Positions 15,196-23,117 of a stretch of 37,672 nucleotides of DNA are shown in pieces. The DNA is from Candidatus Zipacnadia bacterium (GTDB taxonomy: Bacteria; Armatimonadota; Zipacnadia; Zipacnadales; UBA5352). Every line of letters starts with the position of its first letter. Position 1 is the stretch's first letter. The notes beneath the pieces are model-generated. The model was not told the DNA's origin, did no database searches, and was given only the letters and a program-made list of their open reading frames with translations. Made by a program: the position numbers and the translations under genes. Where the stretch lies: positions 1-37,672 of the forward strand of contig JALGSW010000020.1 of NCBI GenBank assembly GCA_029821635.1, read 5' to 3'.

Positions 15196-16629
15196 TCACC
15201 CACCGGCGTGCTTGCGCCGCGCTTGCTCGTAGAGCGCAACGTATTCCCGCGCGGACTTCGTCCACGAGTGGTCCTGGCGCATCGCGCGCACCATCAGCGG
15301 CCGCCATCGGTCGGGCGTCTCGTACGCCTGCACCGCCCGCGTGATGGCGCTGAGCAGGTCCTGGGGCGTGAGGTAGTGGCAGACGAAGCCGGTCTGGTCG
15401 GGGGGCGCTTCGGAGACCGTGTCGGCGAGGCCGCCGGTGGAGTGCACCACGGGGACGGTGCCGCAGGCCATCGCGATCAACTGACTAAGCCCGCACGGCT
15501 CGTAGCGCGAGGGCATCAGGAAGATGTCCGCGCCCGCGTAGTGCAGCCGCGCGAGGTCCTCATCGTAGGCGATGCTCACAGCCACCCGCCCCGGATTCGC
15601 CTGCGCAAGCGCGCGGTAGAGGCGCTCGAGCTTCTCGTCGCCGGTCCCCAGCAGCGCGAACTGCATCGGCCGCCCCACCGCCCGTGGCAGCACCTCCGCC
15701 AGCACGTCGAGGCCCTTCTGATGCACCAGGCGGCTCACCGCCACCGCCAGCGGAATCCGCGGGTTCACGTCAAGCCCCACGAGCCGCTGCAGCTCGGCCT
15801 TGCAGCGCGCTTTCCCGTCGAGGTCGTCGGCGGAGAACGCCGCGGGTAGCCGCGGCGCGTCGCTCGGGTCCCAGTCATCGCGGTCGATGCCGTTGAGGAT
15901 CCCGTGCAGGTCGCCCGCGCGGTCGCGCAGCAGGTCGTCGATGCCGTGCCCGGAGCCCGAGCTTTGTATCTCCGTCGCGTAGCGCTCGCTTACAGTGCTG
16001 ATGACGCTCGCGGAGCGGATTGCGGCGGCCATGTAGTTGATGCGCGCGCCGAGCTGCACCAGCGGCATGGCGGGGGAGGTCGGGTCGATGTCGATGTCGC
16101 GGGCGACGGTGAGCGGGAAGCTGCCCTGGTAGCCGAGGTTGTGGATGGTGAAGACCGTTGGGCGACCGTGCGGGTTGAGGCGCTGGAAGGTCGGCAGCAG
16201 GCCGGTGGGCCAGTCGTTGGCGTGGATGACGTTCGCGCGGAAGCCCAGAGCGTGGTCGAGCGCCAGCGCAGCGCGCGCGAAGAATGCGTAGCGCTGCGGC
16301 GAGTCAGGGTAGTCCGTGCCGCCTTCACCGTAGGGGTCGGGGCGGTCGAAGAACGGGTCGTACTTGATGAAGTAGACGGGCACGTCGCTGCCGGGGAGGG
16401 TGCTTTGCAGGACGCTTGCGACCAGCGCGCGGTAGGGCGTCTGCACGCTCAGGCATGGGAGCGGCACGGAGCACTGCTCGATCGCCGGGCAGCTCCGGTG
16501 CAGGGGCATGACGACGCGGATGTCCACGCCGCGCCGGGCGACGGCCTGCGGGAGGCTCCCCGCAACGTCCGCCAGCCCGCCGACCTTCGCGAAGGGCGCG
16601 ACCTCGTTGGAGACGTAGAGGACCTTCAT
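15196..16629 (-). CDS. glgA: glycogen synthase, ADP-glucose dependent (GT5)
   Basis: The 477-residue product has the normal length for bacterial GlgA. It extends alpha-1,4-glucan chains from ADP-glucose in the cytoplasm. The substrate-binding KVGGLADV lies at residues 15-22. HANDWPTGLLP marks the GT5 N-terminal domain, and TIHNLGYQG follows it. The C-terminal domain carries VSRLVHQKGLDVL and the E-x7-E-like PSRYEPCGLSQL with STGGLADTV. The start ATG (16629) has GGGAG upstream. The gene is 22 bp downstream of glgC on the same strand, so the two steps of ADP-glucose synthesis and use are almost certainly one transcript. No anomaly was seen. Confidence 0.95.
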   Translation of the reverse strand: MKVLYVSNEVAPFAKVGGLADVAGSLPQAVARRGVDIRVVMPLHRSCPAIEQCSVPLPCLSVQTPYRALVASVLQSTLPGSDVPVYFIKYDPFFDRPDPYGEGGTDYPDSPQRYAFFARAALALDHALGFRANVIHANDWPTGLLPTFQRLNPHGRPTVFTIHNLGYQGSFPLTVARDIDIDPTSPAMPLVQLGARINYMAAAIRSASVISTVSERYATEIQSSGSGHGIDDLLRDRAGDLHGILNGIDRDDWDPSDAPRLPAAFSADDLDGKARCKAELQRLVGLDVNPRIPLAVAVSRLVHQKGLDVLAEVLPRAVGRPMQFALLGTGDEKLERLYRALAQANPGRVAVSIAYDEDLARLHYAGADIFLMPSRYEPCGLSQLIAMACGTVPVVHSTGGLADTVSEAPPDQTGFVCHYLTPQDLLSAITRAVQAYETPDRWRPLMVRAMRQDHSWTKSAREYVALYEQARRKHAGG

Positions 16630-16651
16630 CGGCTGCTCCCGGCACCCCGCT

Positions 16652-17881
16652 CTACAGCGGCGCGCGGCTCGGGATCACCACCACACCGTTGTCGGTCACC
16701 GTGAAGCGCTCGCGGTCGTGGTCGAGGTCGAAACCGATCTCGATCCCGTCGGGCAGCACCGTCGCCTCCTCGATCACGCAGCGACGCAGACGCACGCGCT
16801 TGCCGATGCGGCAGCCGCCCATGATGACGCACTCGTCCACGTGGCTCTCGTTGTGTATCTCCACGCGCGGACCGATCACCGAGCGCGCGACCTGCCCTCC
16901 CGAGACCACCACGCCCGGCGCGAGCAGCGACTGCTCGAAGCGCCCCATCGTGCCCTCGGTCGAGACGCAGATCTTCGCCGGCGGTCGGTGCCCGGTACCC
17001 GAGCGGATTGGCCAGGCCTCATCGTAGATGTTGAACTCCGGGTGGCGCGCGATCAGGTCCATGTTCGCTTCCCAGTAGGTCTCCAGCGTCCCCACGTCGC
17101 GCCAGTACCCTCCGCCCGGCTGCCCCTCGGAGGTGATGCTGTAGGCGTAGACGTCGCGCTCCTCGATCAGGCGCGGGATCACGTCATGCCCGAAGTCCTT
17201 GCTGCTGTCGGGGTTCTTGGCGTCCCGCACCAGCGCCCTGACGAGCACCTCGGTATTGAACAGGTAGATGCCCATGGAGGCGAGGCAGCGGTCGTCGCTG
17301 CCCGGCACCGGCGTCGGCTGCCGGGGCTTCTCGTCGAACGCGGTGATGCGGCGGCTGTCATCGACGGACATGATGCCGAAGCTCTTCGCAGCCTCCGTGT
17401 CCACGTCGATGCACACGATCGAGGCGTCGGCGCCGTGCCTGAGGTGCTCCTCGAGCAGCAGCGCGTAGTCCATCTTGTAGATGTGATCGCCGCCCACGAT
17501 CAGCACCCACTCGGGGCGCTCCTGCTGCAGCAGGTAGAGGTTCTGGAAGACCGCGTCGGCGGTCCCGAGGTACCATCGGCTCGGGAGGCGCTGCTGGGGC
17601 GGGACGATGTCCACGAACTCCCCCAGCTCGGGGCTCAGGATGTTCCACGTGTCGCGCAGGTGGCGGTTGAGCGTCACCGACTCGTACTGCGTCAGCACGT
17701 AGATGCGGCGGAAGAACGAGTTGACGCAGTTCGACAGCGTGAAGTCGATGATGCGGTAGACGGCTCCGAAGGGGACGGCGGGCTTGGCCCGTCGCTCGGT
17801 GAGGGGCCGGAGGCGCTGGCCCTGCCCCCCGGCCAGCAGCATCGTCAGGATCTGCCCGGCGCTCTCTCTGCTGATCGCCAA
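16652..17881 (-). CDS. glgC: glucose-1-phosphate adenylyltransferase (ADP-glucose pyrophosphorylase)
   Basis: The 409-residue product makes ADP-glucose from glucose-1-phosphate and ATP, the committed step of glycogen synthesis. The N-terminal nucleotide-binding LAGGQGQRLRPLTERRAKPAVPFG begins near residue 16 (quoted in parts: LAGGQGQRLRPL and AKPAVPFG). GTADAVFQN, GGDHIYKMDY and FDEKP follow, and then GYWRDVGTLETYWEANM. The C-terminal left-handed beta-helix (GPRVEIHNESHVDECVIMGG) is present. The start is a TTG at 17881 with GGAGG nine bases upstream. An ATG closer to that site (17888) is in another frame and would not yield the enzyme. It lies 34 bp after the response regulator gene. Allosteric control is usual for the family, but the effector cannot be read here. 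Confidence 0.95.
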   Translation of the reverse strand: MAISRESAGQILTMLLAGGQGQRLRPLTERRAKPAVPFGAVYRIIDFTLSNCVNSFFRRIYVLTQYESVTLNRHLRDTWNILSPELGEFVDIVPPQQRLPSRWYLGTADAVFQNLYLLQQERPEWVLIVGGDHIYKMDYALLLEEHLRHGADASIVCIDVDTEAAKSFGIMSVDDSRRITAFDEKPRQPTPVPGSDDRCLASMGIYLFNTEVLVRALVRDAKNPDSSKDFGHDVIPRLIEERDVYAYSITSEGQPGGGYWRDVGTLETYWEANMDLIARHPEFNIYDEAWPIRSGTGHRPPAKICVSTEGTMGRFEQSLLAPGVVVSGGQVARSVIGPRVEIHNESHVDECVIMGGCRIGKRVRLRRCVIEEATVLPDGIEIGFDLDHDRERFTVTDNGVVVIPSRAPL

Positions 17882-17915
17882 GTCTCATGGCCTCCCGCGT
17901 GGTGTGTGAACAGGA

Positions 17916-18317
17916 TCAGTGCGTCAGATTGCGGACGGCGGTCTCGATCGCCCACACCAGCGGCTCGATGTCCGAGCTCTTCTCGATGTACGCGTCGGCC
18001 GCCCACGACAGGAAGTTCTCGGCGTAGCTCGGATATGCCGTGTGTATGATCACCGGCACCGACGGATCGATGTCGAGGATCTCCTGCAGGGCGCTCAGCC
18101 CGTCGCGCCCCGGCATCGCAATGTCCAGCACGATCACATGCGGCCGGTCTTCTCTCAGCCGAGCCACAGCACTGTCCGCGCTCTTGGCCAGGTCCACCTG
18201 ATAGCCCTGACGCTCGAGCCGGCGCTGGTACACCTCGCGCTGATTCGGGTCATCATCAACAAAGAGGATGCAGATGCCTCGCGCCGCTTCCTCTGTTTCC
18301 GTGTCGCCGCTCCCCAT
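17916..18317 (-). CDS. single-domain response regulator (receiver only)
   Basis: The 133-residue protein is a stand-alone receiver domain. The acidic pocket D21-D23 (LFVDDDPNQ), the phosphoacceptor D65 in VIVLDIAMPG, T93 in IIHTAY and K113 in YIEKSSD are all in place. There is no output domain, so it would act by protein-protein contact or as a phosphate relay, not as a transcription factor. It follows the histidine kinase gene by 67 bp on the same strand and precedes glgC by 34 bp. The kinase is its obvious partner, and signalling to the glycogen enzymes is a reasonable inference. A GAGGAG ribosome site lies before the ATG. Confidence 0.9.
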   Translation of the reverse strand: MGSGDTETEEAARGICILFVDDDPNQREVYQRRLERQGYQVDLAKSADSAVARLREDRPHVIVLDIAMPGRDGLSALQEILDIDPSVPVIIHTAYPSYAENFLSWAADAYIEKSSDIEPLVWAIETAVRNLTH

Positions 18318-18384
18318 GTCCCTCTCCTCCGACCTCCACCGGCCCGTCCCCGCAGGGCCCGGTCACGGGCCCATCCGCGCCTTC

Positions 18385-20169
18385 TCACGCGACGGTCGTT
18401 GCATCGGGCGTGTCTCCCCCGTTGTCCTGGATTGTGTACATCTTCGGGATGCGGATGGCGAAGAGCGTCCCCTCTTCGGGCGTGCTCTTCACTTCGATGT
18501 CGAAGCCGTGGAGGCGGACCGTGTCCCAGACCACCGCCAGCCCGATCCCACTCCCGTAATGCTTCGTTGTATAGAACGCATCAAAAATGCGTTCAGTTAC
18601 ATCCTTCGACATTCCCGTGCCGGTGTCCTCGATTGTGAGCCAGACGTTTTCCTCGTCCTGGGACGTCGAGATGTCCATCGTCCCGCCCTCGGGCATCGCG
18701 TCGGCGGCGTTGTCGATCAGGTTCTGCAACGAGCGCCGGAGTTGCGCGATGTCCGCGCGGACCATCGGCAGGCCCTCAGCGAGGTGCACGCGCAGGTTGA
18801 TGTCGCGGTCCTGCAGTCCGCTCTCGCTGGTCATCGCACGATCGACGACGAGGCCGTTGAGCTCGACCGGCCGCAGGTGAAGCTGCCGCTGCGCCAGTGG
18901 CTCGAGCAGCAGGGCGAGGATCTCCTCCAGCCGCGTCGCCTCGTTGGCGATGACCCCCGCGGCGTGCTTGACCGCCTCGACGTCGTCCGGCTCCTCTACG
19001 AGGTCCCGCGCCCAGCCGCCGATGGTCACCAGCGGGTTGCGCAGATCGTGGGCGACGCGTGCGGACATCTCCCCGATCACCGCGATCTGCTCCGCCCGCA
19101 CCAGCTCCCCCTGTGCCCGCTGCAGGCTCGTGTAGGCCTGTTCGAGCTCCTGGCGCCCGCGCCGAATCTCCTCCAGCGCCAGCGCCGACTCGACCGCCAG
19201 CCCCGCGTGCTGCGCGAAGAGCGTGAGCAGCCGCACGTCCGCGTCGGTGATCGGCTGGCGCGAGTAGCGGTTGTCGGCCATCAGAACCCCACGCGGTTGG
19301 TCCGACACCACCAGCGGCACGACCACGCACTCGCCGGTGTCCAGCACCTCACGCAGTTCGTCGGCGACGCGCTCGTCCGAGGCGGCATCGTTCACCCTCA
19401 GCGCTCGTCGCTGCACCGCCGCGGCGACCGGAAGCCGATCTTCATCCTCGGTCATCGAGAAGCGCATCGCCCGTACCGCCTGCTGCAGCGGCTGCGGGGT
19501 GCGTTCGGCCCAGTGGTCGTAGGCGGCGGTGAAGTCGTCGAGCGTGTGTGGCTCGCTCGCCACGCGCGACCAGATCTCGTGCGCCTCCTCCTGCGAGCTC
19601 GGGCCAAGCGCCATGCGACCCTCCAGCCACTGGCCGCTGGGATCGACCACGAACAGCCAGGCGCGGTTGAAGCCGATGCCGCCGGTGCCCGCGGTGGCGC
19701 AGGTGAGCACCGCGAAGAGGACGCGCTCGAGCTGCGACTCCCGGCGCATCACGCGCACCATGTCGTTGAGCAGCGTGAGCTCGGCCAGCCGCCGGCCGGT
19801 GTCCGGGACGGTGTTGGCGGCGATCATCACGACCTTGCGCGAGCCTTCGGAGGCGAGGCTCAAACGCAGGTCCACCACGCGCTGAGGGTGGTCGGAGCTG
19901 TAGAGCCTCAGGCCCGGGACCTCGACCGGCTCCTCGTTCTCGATCACCTGCGCGAGCCCCTTCTCCACGCCTCCCCACACCTCCGCGGGCAGGGCGTCAC
20001 GCAGCGGCGTGCCCTCTGGAGCGGGCTCGCAGTCGCAGACGGTGGACCAGAACTCGTGGTTCGCCTGGATCACGTTCAGTTCGCGGTCGGCGATGAGCAT
20101 CGCGGCCGGAGCGTACTCGAAGATCGGGCACGGGCAGTGCGCATGCGGCCAGCCCATGTCCTCAGCCAT
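18385..20169 (-). CDS. cytoplasmic sensor histidine kinase with PAS and GAF domains
   Basis: The 594-residue product lacks transmembrane segments, so it senses an internal signal. Residues about 15-120 look like a PAS domain (IFEYAPAAMLIADRELNVIQANHEFW split over 16-41). Residues about 135-335 form a GAF domain ending in ADVRLLTLFAQHAGLAVESA. A coiled-coil linker leads to the HisKA box with H374 in ARVAHDLRNPL. The HATPase domain follows: N-box with N483 and N487 (QNLIDNAADA), G1 with D515 (EDTGTGM) and G2 (GSGIGLAVV). It autophosphorylates and should pass phosphate to the receiver protein encoded next. Its start overlaps the end of galT by eight bases, with a GGAGG inside galT, so it is translationally linked to sugar metabolism genes. 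The short Cys cluster near residues 12-14 (HCPCP) and C45/C47 (VCDCEP) could be redox or metal sensitive; that is speculation. Confidence 0.9.
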   Translation of the reverse strand: MAEDMGWPHAHCPCPIFEYAPAAMLIADRELNVIQANHEFWSTVCDCEPAPEGTPLRDALPAEVWGGVEKGLAQVIENEEPVEVPGLRLYSSDHPQRVVDLRLSLASEGSRKVVMIAANTVPDTGRRLAELTLLNDMVRVMRRESQLERVLFAVLTCATAGTGGIGFNRAWLFVVDPSGQWLEGRMALGPSSQEEAHEIWSRVASEPHTLDDFTAAYDHWAERTPQPLQQAVRAMRFSMTEDEDRLPVAAAVQRRALRVNDAASDERVADELREVLDTGECVVVPLVVSDQPRGVLMADNRYSRQPITDADVRLLTLFAQHAGLAVESALALEEIRRGRQELEQAYTSLQRAQGELVRAEQIAVIGEMSARVAHDLRNPLVTIGGWARDLVEEPDDVEAVKHAAGVIANEATRLEEILALLLEPLAQRQLHLRPVELNGLVVDRAMTSESGLQDRDINLRVHLAEGLPMVRADIAQLRRSLQNLIDNAADAMPEGGTMDISTSQDEENVWLTIEDTGTGMSKDVTERIFDAFYTTKHYGSGIGLAVVWDTVRLHGFDIEVKSTPEEGTLFAIRIPKMYTIQDNGGDTPDATTVA

Positions 20170-21217
20170 CCGATCTCGCCTCCCGCGGCTCGTTGACCGT
20201 CTCGCGCAGGAACCGTGCGGCGTCTTCGGGCGCCACCGGGTTGATGTAGAATCCCGTGCCCCACTCGAAGCCCGCCACCGTCGTGACGCGCGGCAGAATC
20301 TCGATGTGCCAGTGGTAGTCCAGTTCCAGCGTGCTCCAGTAGTCCGGCTTCCCCGGGCGGGGCGTGGGGTTCGGCGCGATGTTGAGGACGAAGTTGTAGG
20401 CCGGCCGGCCCAGCGCAGGTCGCAGTTGGGCCAGCGAATGATGCAGCACCTCGGCCAGTGCCGTGCGCGACGGCTCGTCCATCTCGGTGAAGTCCTGCGC
20501 GTGCCGCCGCGGGTAGATCGCCAGCTCGAACGGGAAGCGCGACGCGAAGGGCGCGAAGGCCACGAAGTGGTCGTTCTCCATCACGATCCGCTCGCCCATC
20601 GCCAGCTCCTGCGCGAGCACGTCGCAGAAGATGCAGCGCTCTTTGCGCGCGTAGTAGTCGCGCGCCGCCTTCAGCTTGCTCTTCACTCGCCCCGGCACGA
20701 CCGGGATGGCCATGATCTGCGAGTGCGGGTGGCTGATCGTCGCCCCGGCCTCCGCCCCGGTGTTGCGGAAGAGCACGCAGTAGCGCAGGCGGTCGTCGCG
20801 GTACAGGTCGCTCAGACGGAGCTGCCAGGCCATCAGGATGGGCTGAATCGCTTCGGGCGGGCCGTCCCCCATCCGCCAGTCGTGGTCGGGGCTCTCGATG
20901 ATGATCTCGTGCGCGCCAACGCCCGTCATCATGTCGAACATGCCCAGGCCGCGCCGCTCAGTACTCCCCTCGACGCGCAGCGCGGGGTACTTGTTCGGCA
21001 CCACGCGCAACTGCCAGCCCGGCCCGTTGGCGGCAGAGCCGCCGGGGCGCAGCGCCCAGATCTCCGGCGGCGTCATCCGCTCGTTGCCCTCACACAGCGG
21101 GCAGCCCGGCCCACCGGGCGTGGGTGCGGTCGTCTCGTAGTCGGTGGGCCTGCGACCACGCTCCGCCGCGATAATCACCCAGCGATCGACGATCGGGTCC
21201 TTGCGTAGCTCCGACAA
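20162..21217 (-). CDS. galT: galactose-1-phosphate uridylyltransferase
   Basis: The 351-residue product belongs to the GalT/HIT superfamily. The active-site HPHSQ is at 163-167 with the nucleophilic H165, and zinc-type Cys pairs are at CPLC (39-42) and CIFC (195-198). FRNTGAEAGAT and the C-terminal YHWHIEILPR are typical. It exchanges UMP between UDP-glucose and galactose-1-phosphate. In bacteria lacking other functions, members next to glycogen genes may act on other sugar phosphates. The start is a TTG (21217) with AGGAGG seven bases upstream. It follows the branching-enzyme gene by 104 bp and overlaps the kinase gene. Confidence 0.92.
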   Translation of the reverse strand: MSELRKDPIVDRWVIIAAERGRRPTDYETTAPTPGGPGCPLCEGNERMTPPEIWALRPGGSAANGPGWQLRVVPNKYPALRVEGSTERRGLGMFDMMTGVGAHEIIIESPDHDWRMGDGPPEAIQPILMAWQLRLSDLYRDDRLRYCVLFRNTGAEAGATISHPHSQIMAIPVVPGRVKSKLKAARDYYARKERCIFCDVLAQELAMGERIVMENDHFVAFAPFASRFPFELAIYPRRHAQDFTEMDEPSRTALAEVLHHSLAQLRPALGRPAYNFVLNIAPNPTPRPGKPDYWSTLELDYHWHIEILPRVTTVAGFEWGTGFYINPVAPEDAARFLRETVNEPREARSDG

Positions 21218-21264
21218 CTCGCTACCTCCTGCTCATCGGCTGTGTGAAGGCGCACGGCGCGGCG

Positions 21265-21277
21265 CCCGTGTCACGGG
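21265..21277. promoter_or_regulatory. 13-bp dyad upstream of galT
   Basis: CCCGTG and CACGGG flank a single T, giving a perfect odd-length dyad 48 bp before the galT start, in the 104-bp gap after the branching enzyme. It could be an operator; the loop is too short for a hairpin. The remainder of this gap contains G/C-rich heptamer-like repeats (ATTGCCC, see findings). Confidence 0.2.
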
Positions 21278-21321
21278 AACGCCGTCCCCGATTGCCCACT
21301 ACCCATTGCCCATTCCCATCG

Positions 21322-23052
21322 TTACTGTGCGAACCACTCCGGCTTCACATCCGGGAACGGTCGGTCACGGCCCGACAGTTCCCCGAAGTAGGCCCAATCG
21401 CCGTCTGACAGGTGCTCGCCGCGCGACCAGCGCTCGGCGAGGTCGGCCACGCGGTTGAAGTCCGTGTGATGCGCCACCAGCCGGTGCGAGGCGTAATCAA
21501 CCGCGCTCCCGGTCGAGATCAGGAACTGCCAGTCCGACGCCTGCAACAGCAGCAATTCCCGCGCCGCCTGCTTGAGGAACGTCTCGAGCTGCTCGTTCTC
21601 AGTGCCCTCGAAGCGTTTCGCGAGGTGCTTCATCCGCTCCTCGGCCTGGTAGATGCGCCGCCACGACCACGCGGTTTCGCTGTTGAGCCAGATGTGATGC
21701 CCGCCGCCGGCGCCCCATGAGCCCTCAGGCAGCGCCACCGCGGTGGCTGGCGGCGTGTCCGCGAGGTACTGCCCGCCGGTCATCGTCTCGACGCGGTAGT
21801 CCTCGTGGATCCAGCGGATGACCTGTTCCAGCCACGACGGCCCCTCATGCCACCAGTGCCCGAACAGCTCGGCGTCGAAGGGTGCGCAGATCATCGGCCG
21901 GCGACCGTGCGGGCGTGGCTGCGCCTCCAGGATGTCGTGGATCATCGAGACGAAGTGCCCGGCGTGCTCCTGCACCCGCTTCTGGGCCATCTCGGGCGAG
22001 TAGTGGTTCTTCGTGGCAAGATCGTTCCTGTCGTCGGTGATCCGCCAGTAGCGGTGATCGCCCGGCTGGTGCTTCCTGTGGAACTCCAGGTACCAGCCGT
22101 TGCCCGGGTAGCCGTGGTCGGCGCTCCAGACCTGGTGCGAGACGCCGGGGTTGCGCACCAGGCACGCCACCGGCGGGTAGTCCTCGAAGTCGGTGCCGAC
22201 GAAGTAGCCCCAGTGGGTGGTCTTCTCCCAGCTCGGCCGCGGGCTCTCGTCGCTGCGGCGGTGTATACGCCCCCACAGCTTGCCCATCGTGTCGTCGTAG
22301 CTGATGTCCACCGGCAGCGGGTCGCCACTGCCCTGCAGCAGGTGATTGTCCACGATGAAGTAGTCGAGACCGTTCTCGCCGAGCAACTGCTCGACGCCCT
22401 TGCGGAACCACGAGCGGCCGTTGGGGGGCTCGATCTCAGCCGGCGGGGCCCAGTTGGAACGCGGGCGGTAGGCGCACTCGGGCAGCCAGAAGCCTCTCGC
22501 GTAGCGCCCGAAGTGCCGCAGGTGCGTCGAGATGCCCTCGCGGATCTGAGCCTCGATCGAGGCGTCCTCGTGCAGCAGGGGGAAGTAGCCGTGCGTGGCG
22601 GCCGAGCACATGATTTCGATCGCGCCCTGCTCCTGCAGCTCCCGGAACGCCCCGACGATGTCGCGGTCGAGCTCCTCGTGGTATACTCGCTTCAGTTCAC
22701 GGTAGCGCAATATCCACTGCTCGGCGAGCCACGTGAGGTGCAGGTCGCCACGGTAGCTGAACTCACCGTGGTTCGCTTCGGCCGTCTCGATGCGGTCGTC
22801 GAGGTAGTGCGTGAACCACTCCTCGAAGCGCTCATCCGCGAGCTGCTCAACCACGATCGGCGTCAGGCCGATGGTAACTCCGGGGAGTATGCCGTCATAG
22901 ACCAGGCGGCGGAAGGTGCGCAGGAGCGGCACGTAGCACTCCGCGGCCGCCTCGTAGAGCATGCTGGCCCCGTGGGGCCAGGTCGAGTGTCCGAGTACGT
23001 AGGGAAGGTGGGAATGCAGGACAAGGCACAAAGCCCCGGGCGGCGAACTCAT
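21322..23052 (-). CDS. GH57 1,4-alpha-glucan branching enzyme
   Basis: The ATG at 23052 is preferred over 23079 because GAGG lies about ten bases upstream and the protein then starts close to the family's first strand (ALCLVLHSHLPYV). The 576-residue product has GH57 motifs. HSHLPYV is followed by the nucleophile E192 in GFWLPECAYRP, and the acid D393 in FDAELFGHWWHEGPSWLEQV. The C-terminal helical region (about 440-540, ETAWSWRRIYQAEERM) is like that of the GH57 branching enzymes from Thermus and Thermococcus. It transfers alpha-1,4 chains to alpha-1,6 positions of glycogen in the cytoplasm. It heads the minus-strand run with galT, kinase, regulator, glgC and glgA. A divergent GH57 gene begins 65 bp away. 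Confidence 0.9.
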   Translation of the reverse strand: MSSPPGALCLVLHSHLPYVLGHSTWPHGASMLYEAAAECYVPLLRTFRRLVYDGILPGVTIGLTPIVVEQLADERFEEWFTHYLDDRIETAEANHGEFSYRGDLHLTWLAEQWILRYRELKRVYHEELDRDIVGAFRELQEQGAIEIMCSAATHGYFPLLHEDASIEAQIREGISTHLRHFGRYARGFWLPECAYRPRSNWAPPAEIEPPNGRSWFRKGVEQLLGENGLDYFIVDNHLLQGSGDPLPVDISYDDTMGKLWGRIHRRSDESPRPSWEKTTHWGYFVGTDFEDYPPVACLVRNPGVSHQVWSADHGYPGNGWYLEFHRKHQPGDHRYWRITDDRNDLATKNHYSPEMAQKRVQEHAGHFVSMIHDILEAQPRPHGRRPMICAPFDAELFGHWWHEGPSWLEQVIRWIHEDYRVETMTGGQYLADTPPATAVALPEGSWGAGGGHHIWLNSETAWSWRRIYQAEERMKHLAKRFEGTENEQLETFLKQAARELLLLQASDWQFLISTGSAVDYASHRLVAHHTDFNRVADLAERWSRGEHLSDGDWAYFGELSGRDRPFPDVKPEWFAQ

Positions 23053-23060
23053 AGTTTGGA

Positions 23061-23096
23061 CCTCAGCTTGAGGCAGCATTGCGGGCCAACGCCCGC
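23061..23096. promoter_or_regulatory. two dyads in the divergent GH57 intergenic region
   Basis: CCTCA-GCT-TGAGG (23061-23073) and GCGGGC-CAAC-GCCCGC (23081-23096) both lie in the 65-bp space between the two divergent GH57 genes. They are candidates for shared operators or mRNA leader hairpins. No clear -10/-35 boxes were seen. Confidence 0.3.
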
Positions 23097-23117
23097 TTCG
23101 GGAGATGATGGACCGAG

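Noticed and set aside
16718..18049. 443-codon + strand frame opposite glgC
   Set aside because: No motif; glgC on the other strand explains the region completely.
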